Part shown: piece by piece, positions 5,788 to 11,870 of the stretch
Position numbering within the stretch: position 1 is the stretch's first letter
Layout of the letters: each line of letters begins with the position of its first letter
Assembly: GCA_027005175.1 (NCBI GenBank)
Contig: JALTMC010000238.1
Coordinates: 4,044 to 15,913, forward strand
Direction of reading: 5' to 3'
Length of the DNA stretch: 11,870 bases
Origin: Myxococcales bacterium
Lineage (GTDB): Bacteria > Myxococcota_C > UBA6777
The notes under the pieces: model-generated
What the model was told of the DNA's origin: nothing
Databases searched by the model: none
Seen by the model: only the letters and a program-made list of their open reading frames with translations
Made by a program: the position numbers and the translations under genes

Positions 5788-6760
5788 GTGTTTGTCTCTT
5801 CTCTGCTTTGTTTGTGTCTGGCTCTTCTCCTTATCCCAGGTCGGGCTTGCTTCGTCTCCCTACCCAGTCCTCTCTCCAGTCCTCTCTACCCGATCTCTTT
5901 CTCTGTCAAAACCCGTCCTCTCTACCAAGAATCATAAACCTCACAAGTTGTTCAAGCCCAAGTCCAAGTTCAAACGCACAGGCTGGTTTTCTCCCCTGTA
6001 TTTGGTGGATTGGTCCATTGCGATAGGTCTCGGTGTGGGAGGTCCTTTGTTGTTGGAGTTGATTCCTGTTCTTTTGCGAGATTGGGCTCCAGGCGATCGT
6101 ACTCTCACGCTCCCTTACCAAAAACAACCCAGCTTATCTTTGCCTGTGAGTGTCGGACTCTCTGTGGGGGTTCCTCTTCTTGGACTCGGCCTTGCACAGC
6201 TGGGGATTCGGAGCGGTCATGATCTTCATCATGGTATGTTGGGCTTGGTTGAGGCTATGGCTTTGACTGCCTTCTCCACTCAGATGCTACAAGTCGTGAC
6301 AGGTCGCCTGCGACCCGATTGGTTTGAGCGGTGTCGGCCCAATATTGAAACCTTGAAATGTACAGGGGATGCGGATGTTGTCGCTGCCGGACGACGTTCC
6401 TTCCCCTCTTTGGAGGCGTCTCTGGCTTTTGCAGGAGGGGTCTATCTCTCTCTTTATCTGGCGGGACACCTCCAACTTTCGGGTGGGGCGGGCTGGTTTT
6501 GGAAGATCCCTGTTCTGCTCACGCCTTTGGCCGGTGCTGTCGCCCTCAGCCTCTTGCCTGTGCTGGATTATCGCAACCATGTGGGTGATGTTCTTGTCGG
6601 TGGATTGCTGGGAACCGGGTTTGCTATCCTGGCTTACCACCTCAACTTTTATCCTATTTGGGACAATCGCTTAGGACACTCCCGAGCCCGCCATCGAGTT
6701 ACTTGGCTACCTATGCTTTCTCCTTCCAGTATAGGCATGGCTGTGGCTGGAAAGTGGTAA
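5780..6760 (+). CDS. PAP2-fold membrane protein, predicted catalytically inactive
   Basis: The protein has 326 residues. A signal peptide or anchor covers residues 1-25 (LSLLCFVCVWLFSLSQVGLA), a Ser/Pro/Leu-rich then basic stretch covers 26-65, and several membrane helices follow, with a LPP-like core. PAP2 phosphatases use three motifs. Motif 1 (KxxxxxxRP) is QVVTGRLRP (171-179), with Lys replaced by Gln. Motif 2 (PSGH) is PSLE (209-212), with the acid/base His replaced by Glu. Motif 3 (SRxxxxxHxxxD) is LPVLDYRNHVGD (259-270), with Ser, Arg and the nucleophilic His replaced by Leu, Pro and Asn. Only the RP and final Asp remain. Two Cys lie in the loop before motif 2, as in LPP enzymes. The fold assignment is firm, activity unlikely. 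ATG 5780 overlaps the terB-like stop by 8 nt; an earlier ATG at 5693 would bury the signal peptide and overlap the previous gene by 95 nt, so it is rejected. Confidence 0.85.
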   Translation: MYKCLSLLCFVCVWLFSLSQVGLASSPYPVLSPVLSTRSLSLSKPVLSTKNHKPHKLFKPKSKFKRTGWFSPLYLVDWSIAIGLGVGGPLLLELIPVLLRDWAPGDRTLTLPYQKQPSLSLPVSVGLSVGVPLLGLGLAQLGIRSGHDLHHGMLGLVEAMALTAFSTQMLQVVTGRLRPDWFERCRPNIETLKCTGDADVVAAGRRSFPSLEASLAFAGGVYLSLYLAGHLQLSGGAGWFWKIPVLLTPLAGAVALSLLPVLDYRNHVGDVLVGGLLGTGFAILAYHLNFYPIWDNRLGHSRARHRVTWLPMLSPSSIGMAVAGKW

Positions 6761-6773
6761 TAGGGGTAAACAC

Positions 6774-6887
6774 ACCGGGCAAACACACACCGGGCGGGCG
6801 AACACATGGGTTCGCCCCTACAACACAAAACCGATCTCGTGCCATCGGATAAACATGTAGGGGCAGACCTATGTGTCTGTCCCTATT
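6774..6887. repeat. REP/BIME-like composite repeat, copy 1
   Basis: This 114-bp unit has an 89-bp core (6796-6884) holding two palindromes. GGGCGAAC-6 nt-GTTCGCCC (6796-6817) is perfect. AGGGGCAGAC-6 nt-GTCTGTCCCT (6859-6884) has one G-U pair. Read outward from the middle, each begins GTAGGGGC and they are clear relatives in opposite orientation, the BIME layout. The first palindrome lies 36 nt after the PAP2 stop and could end or stabilise that transcript. The CA-rich left flank (ACCGGGCAAACACACACCG) is shared with copy 2. Confidence 0.9.
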
Positions 6888-7010
6888 ACCGGGCAAACAC
6901 ACACCGAACGAACACACCGGGCGAACACATGGGTTCACCCCTACAACACAAAACCGATCTCGTGCCATCGGATAAACATGTAGGGGCAGACCTATGTGTC
7001 TGCCCCTGCT
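6888..7010. repeat. REP/BIME-like composite repeat, copy 2
   Basis: This is a direct repeat of copy 1. Its 89-bp core (6919-7007) differs from copy 1 at only two bases, while the CA-rich flank is longer by 9 bp. Palindrome 1 (6919-6940) has one mismatch. Palindrome 2 (6982-7007) is perfect, with 10-bp arms. The core ends 1 nt from the DUF4476 stop codon (7009-7011), so it probably forms the 3' end structure of that minus-strand mRNA. The two cores change complementary arms, so each copy keeps one perfect palindrome. Confidence 0.9.
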
Positions 7011-8070
7011 ACCGGCATCGTCGCATGATCTTGCGTTTGCTTCTGCTGAAGTTAAACTGTTTCGCCAGCAAGTGGATATTTAATGGGTCTTCCAGGCCAC
7101 GGCAGTAGTAAAGGGCAGCTTTGAGTTTGCTGGAGCCAAAAGAGAAGGGTTTGATGATTCGGATGACTTGTTGAACTTTGAGAGGTCTCAATACATAGCG
7201 TGACATTCGGATGGCGGCTTTGGTGCGGGTGCTGTCAAAGCTGAATGTCTTCAGCAGTTGGTAAATATGGCCTGGGCGCAGTCGAAGGCTTTGCAGCCGT
7301 CTGAGCCAGCTTTTGAGCATTTTGTAGCGACCGTTGTCAAAGCTTGCATCTTTCATGGAGCTATGAAAGGAAAGAAATGCTTTTGTGGGTACGACAGGAG
7401 GAGGAGGAGGGGCCTGGTTGGGCTCTGATGGGCTTGGTTCAGGCTGAGTGGGGGCTGATTGCACTGGGGGTGGCTGTGTTGGCTGAGCTGGTGCTGTGGG
7501 AGGAAATGGATCGTGCTGTGAAGGTGTGTTGGGTTGAGCTGGTGCAACGATAGATCCGATTCCTTTTGGGGTTCCTGGGGGCATGTCGTCGGGGACTGGT
7601 GGACACTGTATCCATGCGATCGATTGTCGGATGCTGATAAAGGATGACTGCCATTTGCGGGCGTAACGGTTCCACCAAAAGCGTCCATTGCGAACACCCA
7701 TTTGTAGCACAAGCTTGACCTTTCCAAAGGAACCACGGCAAATCCGACCTGTGGCGATCCCTCGTGTCCATCGTCGTCGGCGAAGAATGCGTCGTCCGAT
7801 ACGAACCCATCCGGTGCTTCGTCGGATCCATAAACGAGCTACAGGTTGCCAGCCTCGCCGACTCAGCTTTCGAAATCGATGCCGAGGTAATTTCACCATT
7901 AAGAATACGTTGTTGGGTGTCGGAGTTATCGACATCTTGGTCCGGTAGCTACGAGTATTCCCGCGAGTATTCCTGTGAGTATTCCCGTGAGCATACCCAT
8001 TCTGGGGCAATGCCATGCAAAATCCGATCAGTACGCAGGTCAGGCCAAGAATAAGGCGAATACATTTCAT
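7009..8070 (-). CDS. Exported DUF4476-domain protein
   Basis: The protein has 353 residues. A signal peptide covers about residues 1-27 (CIRLILGLTCVLIGFCMALPQNGYA) with no lipobox. An NTxx tetrapeptide repeat follows at 30-41, then a very basic region at 60-150 (for example RRILRRRRW), a Pro/Gln/Ala-rich linker at 160-230, and a C-terminal DUF4476 domain at 232-350. The last is made of three similar helical repeats, each ending in a phrase like FSFDSxxTKAA, FSFGSSKLKAA or FNFSRSKRK. The function of DUF4476 is unknown; the layout suggests a periplasmic or surface protein with a flexible Pro-rich spacer. ATG 8068-8070 is preceded by AAAGGAGA at 8 nt. The gene stands alone between the repeat pair and a gap of 250 bp. 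The family call rests on the repeated FSFDS pattern. Confidence 0.82.
   Translation of the reverse strand: MKCIRLILGLTCVLIGFCMALPQNGYAHGNTHRNTRGNTRSYRTKMSITPTPNNVFLMVKLPRHRFRKLSRRGWQPVARLWIRRSTGWVRIGRRILRRRRWTRGIATGRICRGSFGKVKLVLQMGVRNGRFWWNRYARKWQSSFISIRQSIAWIQCPPVPDDMPPGTPKGIGSIVAPAQPNTPSQHDPFPPTAPAQPTQPPPVQSAPTQPEPSPSEPNQAPPPPPVVPTKAFLSFHSSMKDASFDNGRYKMLKSWLRRLQSLRLRPGHIYQLLKTFSFDSTRTKAAIRMSRYVLRPLKVQQVIRIIKPFSFGSSKLKAALYYCRGLEDPLNIHLLAKQFNFSRSKRKIMRRCR
7953..8000. repeat. Four 12-bp tandem repeats inside the DUF4476 gene
   Basis: Four consecutive 12-mers (GAGTATTCCCGC, GAGTATTCCTGT, GAGTATTCCCGT, GAGCATACCCAT on the plus strand) encode the tetrapeptide repeat NTHR-NTRG-NTRS just after the signal peptide. 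The in-frame period makes length variation by slippage possible without frameshift. Confidence 0.85.
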
Positions 8071-8320
8071 TCGTTTGTCTCCTTTCGTGAGGATGATTCA
8101 AGTTAGAAGTGATACGTTGTGGGCTGAAGCTGTGGGTTGAAGTATTTGCTCCACGATAAGAAAGAGAAGCGCAGGGTTTTCACCGCAGAACAACTCGTGT
8201 CTTTCTGGAGGTGGTGGTCTCACCACGGGAGACTATGTGCGAAAGGGCAAATCGGGTTGTTTTTTCTGGAAGGGACCATTCCTTCTTCTTTTTTGGAGTT
8301 TCAGAATGAACTGTGGGGGC
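8071..8320. other. Intergenic region between the DUF4476 and ABC1 genes
   Basis: This 250-bp gap has no credible gene. It holds the DUF4476 ribosome-binding site at its left edge and a terminator-like hairpin facing right (8268-8294). I did not find a convincing promoter for the DUF4476 gene or a terminator for the ABC1 gene. Confidence 0.5.
8268..8294 (+). terminator. Rho-independent-terminator-like hairpin on the plus strand
   Basis: GAAGGGA-CCA-TTCCTTC (8269-8285, one G-U pair) is followed by TTCTTTTTT. That is the standard hairpin plus U-tract for plus-strand transcripts, yet the nearest plus-strand gene ends at 6760. It could end an unannotated small RNA, or it may be chance. Confidence 0.35.
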
Positions 8321-9985
8321 TCATCTGTGGCGCATCATACTGAGAAGTACGAGACCTGACAAGGTTAGCCCGATGAGATAGCCAAAAAAGCTCAAGCTAG
8401 GGATGCCAATAAATTGGGGGGGACCGTGTTCGAGCGCGAGTGTGCTGCTGAGCAAAAATGCAGCAGCGAGTCCGGCAGTGATCTTGCGTGTGTTTTCTGT
8501 ACGCTGTTCTCGAATGATGGTGTCGATCTGGCTTTGGTCTAGGCCAAACTGTATGCGACCATTTTCAACTGCCATCAAGACTTGACGAGCTGTGATTGGA
8601 AATTGTTTGAACAGTCGAAATAGATTGTTGACGTGGAAGACACCGCGCTTAAGGAGGGCTGTGGGGCTGTATCGTTGTTTGACCAACTCCACAACGTAGG
8701 GTTCGAGTTCGTGGAGCAGATCGAGTTCTGGATCAAGCTGTTTTCCCACTCCTTCGGCAGTGATCAATGCCTTAAACATCATGGTATAGTCGGGAGAGAT
8801 TGCGATATTATGACGCATTGCCCCATCCATAAGTTCTTGAAAGAGCTGTCCGAACTCGATGTCTGCGAGGGTTGCGCCGAGCAGGTATTCGTCCATCAGT
8901 TGTGCGATGTCTGCCTGGAAACGGGTATAGTTGACAGTGCTGCGTTTTACGCCTAAATCGTACAACACCTCTGCTACCCCATCGTAGTCAATACGAATCA
9001 ATCCAATCAGAAGATCCGTGATGGTCTCCTTCATTCGTGGGGTGAGTCTACCAACCAGGCCAAAGTCAATGAGGGCGATTCGTCCTGTTGACTCCACAAG
9101 AATATTTCCGGGGTGCAGATCGCCGTGGAAGAGTCCATGGATGTAGATCATCTCAAAGACAACTTTGAGCAATCGTCGAACCAAGGATTTTCGACCGGTT
9201 TGCACGTCTGTGATCTTGATTCCCTGGATTCGTTCCATCACCAGAACCGTTTTGCAGGATATCTCTTTGTATACGGTGGGGATATGTACGTCAGGGTTCT
9301 CTTTAAAGTTGTTTTTGAAACGCTGGAGGTTTCGCAACTCGACTGTGAAGTCAAGCTCGTTGGAGAGGGCTTTGTCAAACTCTTCAGCGATGCCTACAGG
9401 ATCAAAGAGTTCTGTGCTAGGGAATAGCTGTGCGACACGTCTGGCCAGGAAGATCAAGATAGAGAGGTCGCTTCGTAGCATCTCCTGGATGCCCGGTCTC
9501 TGGACTTTGATCACCACCTCTGTTCCGTCGGGGAGACGGGCGATATGAACCTGTGCGATGCTTGCTGAAGCAAGGGGCTCTGTGTCGATCCAGCCAAAGA
9601 CGGACTCTGTAGGACGGCCCAAAGAGGTCTCGATTTGCTGTGTCACCTCTGAAAACGGAATAGGAGCTGCGCCGCTTTGTAATTTCTTGAACTCGACAAT
9701 ATACTCTTCTGGGATCAGATCGGGTCGGGTACTGAGTATCTGCCCCAGCTTAATAAAGGTTGGCCCCAACTCTTGCATCACCGCTGAGATTCGCTCGGGT
9801 GTGCTCAATCCATCTTTGAGCGAACGGGCAGGTCTCCCCGCCATTCTCGGGATGATATTCCCCAGATGGAGCTTGGTTATGACCTCCCCAAATCCATGTC
9901 GAATGAGTACCTGGGCGATCACGCTTAGACGACCTGCGTCCTGCCAGATCTGTGCCAGAGGGTTTATGGAAAATTTATTCAACAA
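8321..9985 (-). CDS. ABC1/UbiB (AarF) family atypical kinase
   Basis: The 554-residue protein has every hallmark of the ABC1/UbiB protein-kinase-like family: the KxGQ motif FIKLGQILSTRPDLIP around residues 77-92, the Ala-rich loop ASAS (139-142) that replaces the glycine loop, the ATP-site Lys160, Glu210 in NELDF, the catalytic loop HGDLHPGN (287-294), and DFG (307-309). Two hydrophobic helices at about 501-520 and 528-550 anchor the C-terminus to the inner membrane, as in UbiB. Members support ubiquinone or other isoprenoid-lipid metabolism, and their ATPase activity is linked to lipid extraction. Whether this is the true UbiB ortholog cannot be told here, because no ubi or men genes are adjacent. 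The start is TTG: two consecutive TTG codons (9983-9985, 9980-9982) follow AGGAG by 3 and 6 nt, so the second may be the real start. Confidence 0.94.
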   Translation of the reverse strand: MLNKFSINPLAQIWQDAGRLSVIAQVLIRHGFGEVITKLHLGNIIPRMAGRPARSLKDGLSTPERISAVMQELGPTFIKLGQILSTRPDLIPEEYIVEFKKLQSGAAPIPFSEVTQQIETSLGRPTESVFGWIDTEPLASASIAQVHIARLPDGTEVVIKVQRPGIQEMLRSDLSILIFLARRVAQLFPSTELFDPVGIAEEFDKALSNELDFTVELRNLQRFKNNFKENPDVHIPTVYKEISCKTVLVMERIQGIKITDVQTGRKSLVRRLLKVVFEMIYIHGLFHGDLHPGNILVESTGRIALIDFGLVGRLTPRMKETITDLLIGLIRIDYDGVAEVLYDLGVKRSTVNYTRFQADIAQLMDEYLLGATLADIEFGQLFQELMDGAMRHNIAISPDYTMMFKALITAEGVGKQLDPELDLLHELEPYVVELVKQRYSPTALLKRGVFHVNNLFRLFKQFPITARQVLMAVENGRIQFGLDQSQIDTIIREQRTENTRKITAGLAAAFLLSSTLALEHGPPQFIGIPSLSFFGYLIGLTLSGLVLLSMMRHR

Positions 9986-10029
9986 GAACTCCTTGGCGAA
10001 ATAGGATAGCTCCAGAACACGCTTGGAAC

Positions 10030-10056
10030 TTTATACTGAAATTTCATATATGACAA
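10030..10056 (-). promoter_or_regulatory. Possible sigma70 promoter of the ABC1/UbiB gene
   Basis: On the minus strand TTGTCA (10051-10056, five of six matches) lies 15 nt upstream of TATAAA (10030-10035, five of six). The spacer is a little short. The -10 box is about 45 nt before the TTG start. Confidence 0.45.
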
Positions 10057-10149
10057 GCGATGCATAGTACCATGATTTGAATCCTTGTGAAGGAGATCTC
10101 GTATTTCCTCGGTCTGTGCCGGAAAGGGTCTTGCTTCTTGACGGAAGGC

Positions 10150-10158
10150 TGGTATGCT
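10150..10158 (+). promoter_or_regulatory. Possible extended -10 promoter for the barrel gene
   Basis: TGG-TATGCT resembles an extended -10 element (TGnTATAAT). A TTGCTT 16 nt upstream is a poor -35. A TTGACG lies at 10138-10143 and could instead pair with TACATT at 10163-10168 over a long 19-nt spacer. Either would give a 5' leader of about 50 nt. Confidence 0.28.
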
Positions 10159-10219
10159 AGAGTACATTAATCATGCATGTGGTCCCGCAACCATTTTGCC
10201 GAGATAAGGTAGAGTTTCG

Positions 10220-10948
10220 ATGAAAGGTTTCAGAGCTTCCGGTTCTCTTTTTGTGACACCCCAACATCTTTTTCCCCGAGTCCACCGCTCCCCTTGGTTG
10301 CGTTTCGGACAACATCTTGGAATGACCGCTGTCTTGCTCTCTGTGTGGTTGTTTTGGGGAAGTCAGGACTCCATGGCTGGTGGTGGTTATAACTTTAAGA
10401 AATATGGTTTGGGTTTCACATTGGGAATTCAAAATACATTTAACCAGACAGGTGATCCCGAAGCCCGGCCGATCGGCTCACGCAGTAATATCGGCTATGG
10501 CATTGGTTTCTCCTATCTCTCTCTTGGAGTGGAGGGGAGTTGGGAGTTTTCACAGAATCTGGCTTTGACTCTCGAAACACACATCTCATTTCACTCTTGC
10601 GCCACACCCACATTGGATGCCAAAACAACTCCGACTGCGGTATGTAGCAAAGATCATCCCACTCCGATTATGTTTGCTGCCTTTACCAGCTTAAATTATC
10701 TGTTTGTTCAAGACGACTTTCGCCCGTATGTCGGTCTGGGTATTGGCGTGTGGAACTCCTTGGCCCTGGTGAATGCCTCAAGCACAGCATTTGGACCAAC
10801 CGCGACCCTGGGATTTCACTGGTTTTTTGCTGAGAGCCTCTCTCTTGGAATCAGGGTGCGTTATGGCACTCAAATTGTCATCGAGGCCAATCGTCTCTCC
10901 GTATTTCATCAAATCATGGCTGTCGCCAATTTTATGGCATATCTGTAA
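10220..10948 (+). CDS. Predicted outer-membrane beta-barrel protein
   Basis: The protein has 242 residues. A long basic N-terminal stretch (1-30) precedes a hydrophobic segment (35-47, MTAVLLSVWLFW) and a likely signal peptidase site at SMA-GGG (about residue 53). The mature part alternates aromatic/aliphatic and small residues, in about eight strand-like segments such as YGLGFTLGI, YGIGFSYLSLGVEG, RPYVGLGIGVW and LSLGIRVRYG. This is the pattern of a small OmpA/OmpW-sized barrel. Two Cys (127, 142) in one predicted loop may form a disulfide. ATG 10220 has AAGG about 10 nt upstream; an internal ATG at 10322 would leave a signal peptide with no positive n-region, so the longer form is chosen. 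The MobA-like gene starts 5 nt after its stop. I recognise no specific family. Confidence 0.75.
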   Translation: MKGFRASGSLFVTPQHLFPRVHRSPWLRFGQHLGMTAVLLSVWLFWGSQDSMAGGGYNFKKYGLGFTLGIQNTFNQTGDPEARPIGSRSNIGYGIGFSYLSLGVEGSWEFSQNLALTLETHISFHSCATPTLDAKTTPTAVCSKDHPTPIMFAAFTSLNYLFVQDDFRPYVGLGIGVWNSLALVNASSTAFGPTATLGFHWFFAESLSLGIRVRYGTQIVIEANRLSVFHQIMAVANFMAYL

Positions 10949-10953
10949 CACCC

Positions 10954-11631
10954 GTGTTCTCCGAAGTGACTTGCGTGATCTTGGCCGCCGGCCGTGGTCG
11001 GCGTATGGGGCAGGCCAAAGCTTTGCTGACCTGGCGTAATCACCTCTTTCTGGAACACATGATCACCGTACAGGCCTCTGTCGGTCTGAGGAAGTTCGTG
11101 GTTGTTTTGCCACCTGATCTTCGTGAGAGGCTTGCACAGAGCACGTTTCCTTTGGAGCCTGAACATTGCGATTTGTGGCTTGACCTTCCTCATACCACCG
11201 CTGACAGGGTTGGAACTCCAACACGTCCTTTGCAAATGGAGTTTGTGGTGAGTGAGCCAGAAGCCGAGCAGCTTGTGTCCTTGCAACATGCCTGGAATCA
11301 TCTTCGTTACTCTTCTCCGTCAGGTCTGCTTGTTGGACCGATCGATCAGGGACCGTATCCTGCGTCTGTTTTGCAGGCTCTTTTCTCTGGCTTTGTGCCT
11401 CATGCAAAGCGTGCTTGGATTCCAGTGAACAACGGCAAGCGTGGGCATCCTGTCTTGCTCGGTGGTGGAGCTTTGCCTCTCCTTGACGCTGGACATTCTG
11501 ACGGCTTAAGAGGTATCTTACAAACACATTGTGAAATGGTGACAGAGGTCTCTGTCGCATCTTCAGCGATCTTGCGCAATCTAAACACTCCATCGTTGTA
11601 CAAACAGTTTCTTCACAACACGGGCGGCTGA
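10954..11631 (+). CDS. MobA/MocA-like nucleotidyltransferase
   Basis: The 225-residue protein has a GT-A-like NTP-transferase fold. The nucleotide-binding signature LAAGRGRRMGQAKALL lies at residues 10-25. A central segment reads LLVGPIDQGPYPASVLQAL, the place of the metal-binding Asp (usual form CDQP or VDxP). A GKRGHPVLL segment at about 162-170 matches the RGHP motif of MocA/YgfJ-type proteins. These enzymes transfer CMP or GMP to molybdopterin or act on related cofactors; the true substrate here is not determined, and kinship to other sugar or cofactor NTP transferases remains possible. The start is GTG 10954, just 5 nt after the barrel gene's stop. It lacks its own Shine-Dalgarno, which suggests translational coupling. 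The alternative GTG 10966 is possible. The stop codon TGA (11629-11631) is in the loop of a hairpin. Confidence 0.82.
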   Translation: MFSEVTCVILAAGRGRRMGQAKALLTWRNHLFLEHMITVQASVGLRKFVVVLPPDLRERLAQSTFPLEPEHCDLWLDLPHTTADRVGTPTRPLQMEFVVSEPEAEQLVSLQHAWNHLRYSSPSGLLVGPIDQGPYPASVLQALFSGFVPHAKRAWIPVNNGKRGHPVLLGGGALPLLDAGHSDGLRGILQTHCEMVTEVSVASSAILRNLNTPSLYKQFLHNTGG

Positions 11632-11639
11632 AGTCGCCC
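11622..11639 (+). terminator. GC-rich hairpin spanning the nucleotidyltransferase stop codon
   Basis: GGGCGGC and GTCGCCC form a 7-bp stem (one G-U pair) with a TGAA tetraloop, and the loop holds the stop TGA. A T5 run follows only about 9 nt later, so intrinsic termination is possible but not classical. The sequence also looks like a single REP-type palindrome of the GGGGCGA...CGCCC kind seen in the copies at 6774-7010. Confidence 0.4.
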
Positions 11640-11705
11640 CAACGATCATTTTTATCGCAGTCAAAACAAACCGGTGGTAGGCCGAGTTGCACACCTCGAT
11701 TCTAT

Positions 11706-11716
11706 AGGAGAGAAGG
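11706..11716 (+). promoter_or_regulatory. Ribosome-binding site of the last gene
   Basis: AGGAG (11706-11710) lies 6 nt before ATG 11717. This supports the start of the partial gene at the window edge. Confidence 0.7.
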
Positions 11717-11870
11717 ATGTCATCGCTATATGAAATCCAAGGACAACCACTCAAAACACTGATCTCGGAAGAAAAGCTACAGGAGCGAATTGCTGAGCTA
11801 GGAACTCAAATTACAAAAGATTTCGACCCAAATACAGTATATAGTGGAATTGAAGATGTAGATTTTGAAC
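11717..11870 (+). CDS. hpt: Possible hypoxanthine phosphoribosyltransferase, N-terminal fragment
   Basis: Fifty-one codons are visible. The segment LKTLISEEKLQERIAELG followed by TQITKDF (residues 13-37) matches the N-terminal helix of bacterial Hpt (typical form xxxLISEEEIQxRVxELGxxIxxDY). Hpt makes IMP or GMP from hypoxanthine or guanine and PRPP. After residue 37 the peptide (DPNTVYSGIEDVDFE) does not match the LVGVLKG segment expected next, so either an insertion is present or the assignment is wrong. The PRPP motif and catalytic loop are beyond the window. Of 50 sense codons after the ATG, 38 end in A or T, more than in neighbouring genes. An AGGAG at 6 nt supports the start. Confidence 0.5.
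   Translation, partial: MSSLYEIQGQPLKTLISEEKLQERIAELGTQITKDFDPNTVYSGIEDVDFE

Noticed and set aside
6711-7108. Open frames on both strands with duplicated peptide segments
   Set aside because: They are translations of the two REP/BIME copies and have no ribosome-binding site or family match.
8137-8343. 68-aa plus-strand frame starting at TTG
   Set aside because: It has no Shine-Dalgarno, overlaps the end of the ABC1 gene antisense, and contains the terminator-like hairpin.
11063-11692. 209-aa minus-strand frame opposite the nucleotidyltransferase
   Set aside because: The plus-strand frame carries the clear MobA/MocA signature; the antisense peptide is low-complexity and Gln/Arg-rich.

Overview
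The window looks like part of a bacterial chromosome of mid-range GC. The gene content suggests a Gram-negative, deltaproteobacterial or myxococcal-type organism: an outer-membrane barrel protein, a DUF4476 protein, a large FHA-GAF-HD-GYP regulator with the long HD-GYP insert I associate with that group, and a SelW-like selenoprotein. The lineage is an inference from gene families; there is no rRNA or tRNA gene to anchor it.

Layout. The left part (1-4717) reads on the minus strand. It holds the 5' two thirds of mnmE (tRNA U34 modification GTPase), an SDR-fold protein without the usual Tyr/Lys catalytic pair just upstream of it, a 41-bp tandem repeat array, and an 878-residue FHA/GAF/HD-GYP protein that probably degrades cyclic di-GMP. 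A 437-bp divergent intergenic region (4718-5154) follows, with several dyad sequences and a good sigma70-type promoter facing right.

The centre (5155-6760) is a tight plus-strand three-gene unit. Its first gene is easy to miss: a 75-residue SelW/Rdx-family selenoprotein whose CxxU motif is encoded with an in-frame TGA at 5185-5187. A compact hairpin at 5203-5219 has the size, spacing and loop expected of a bacterial SECIS element. Next comes a TerB-like helical protein, then a secreted or membrane PAP2-fold protein that has lost nearly every catalytic residue of the phosphatase family. The unit ends at a pair of about 115-bp direct repeats, each built from two head-to-head REP-like palindromes.

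The right part holds a minus-strand exported DUF4476 protein, a minus-strand ABC1/UbiB atypical kinase starting at TTG, then plus-strand genes for a predicted outer-membrane beta-barrel and a MobA/MocA-like nucleotidyltransferase (5 nt apart, probably coupled). Last is the first 51 codons of a gene whose N-terminus resembles hypoxanthine phosphoribosyltransferase and whose codon use is clearly more A/T-rich.

The most noteworthy item is the selenoprotein and its operon. It implies that the host has SelA/SelB/SelC/SelD elsewhere, and it links a thiol/selenol redox protein to a TerB-like protein and a PAP2 pseudoenzyme. A second theme is that repeats or palindromes contain or touch the stop codons of three genes (2081, 7009 and 11629).
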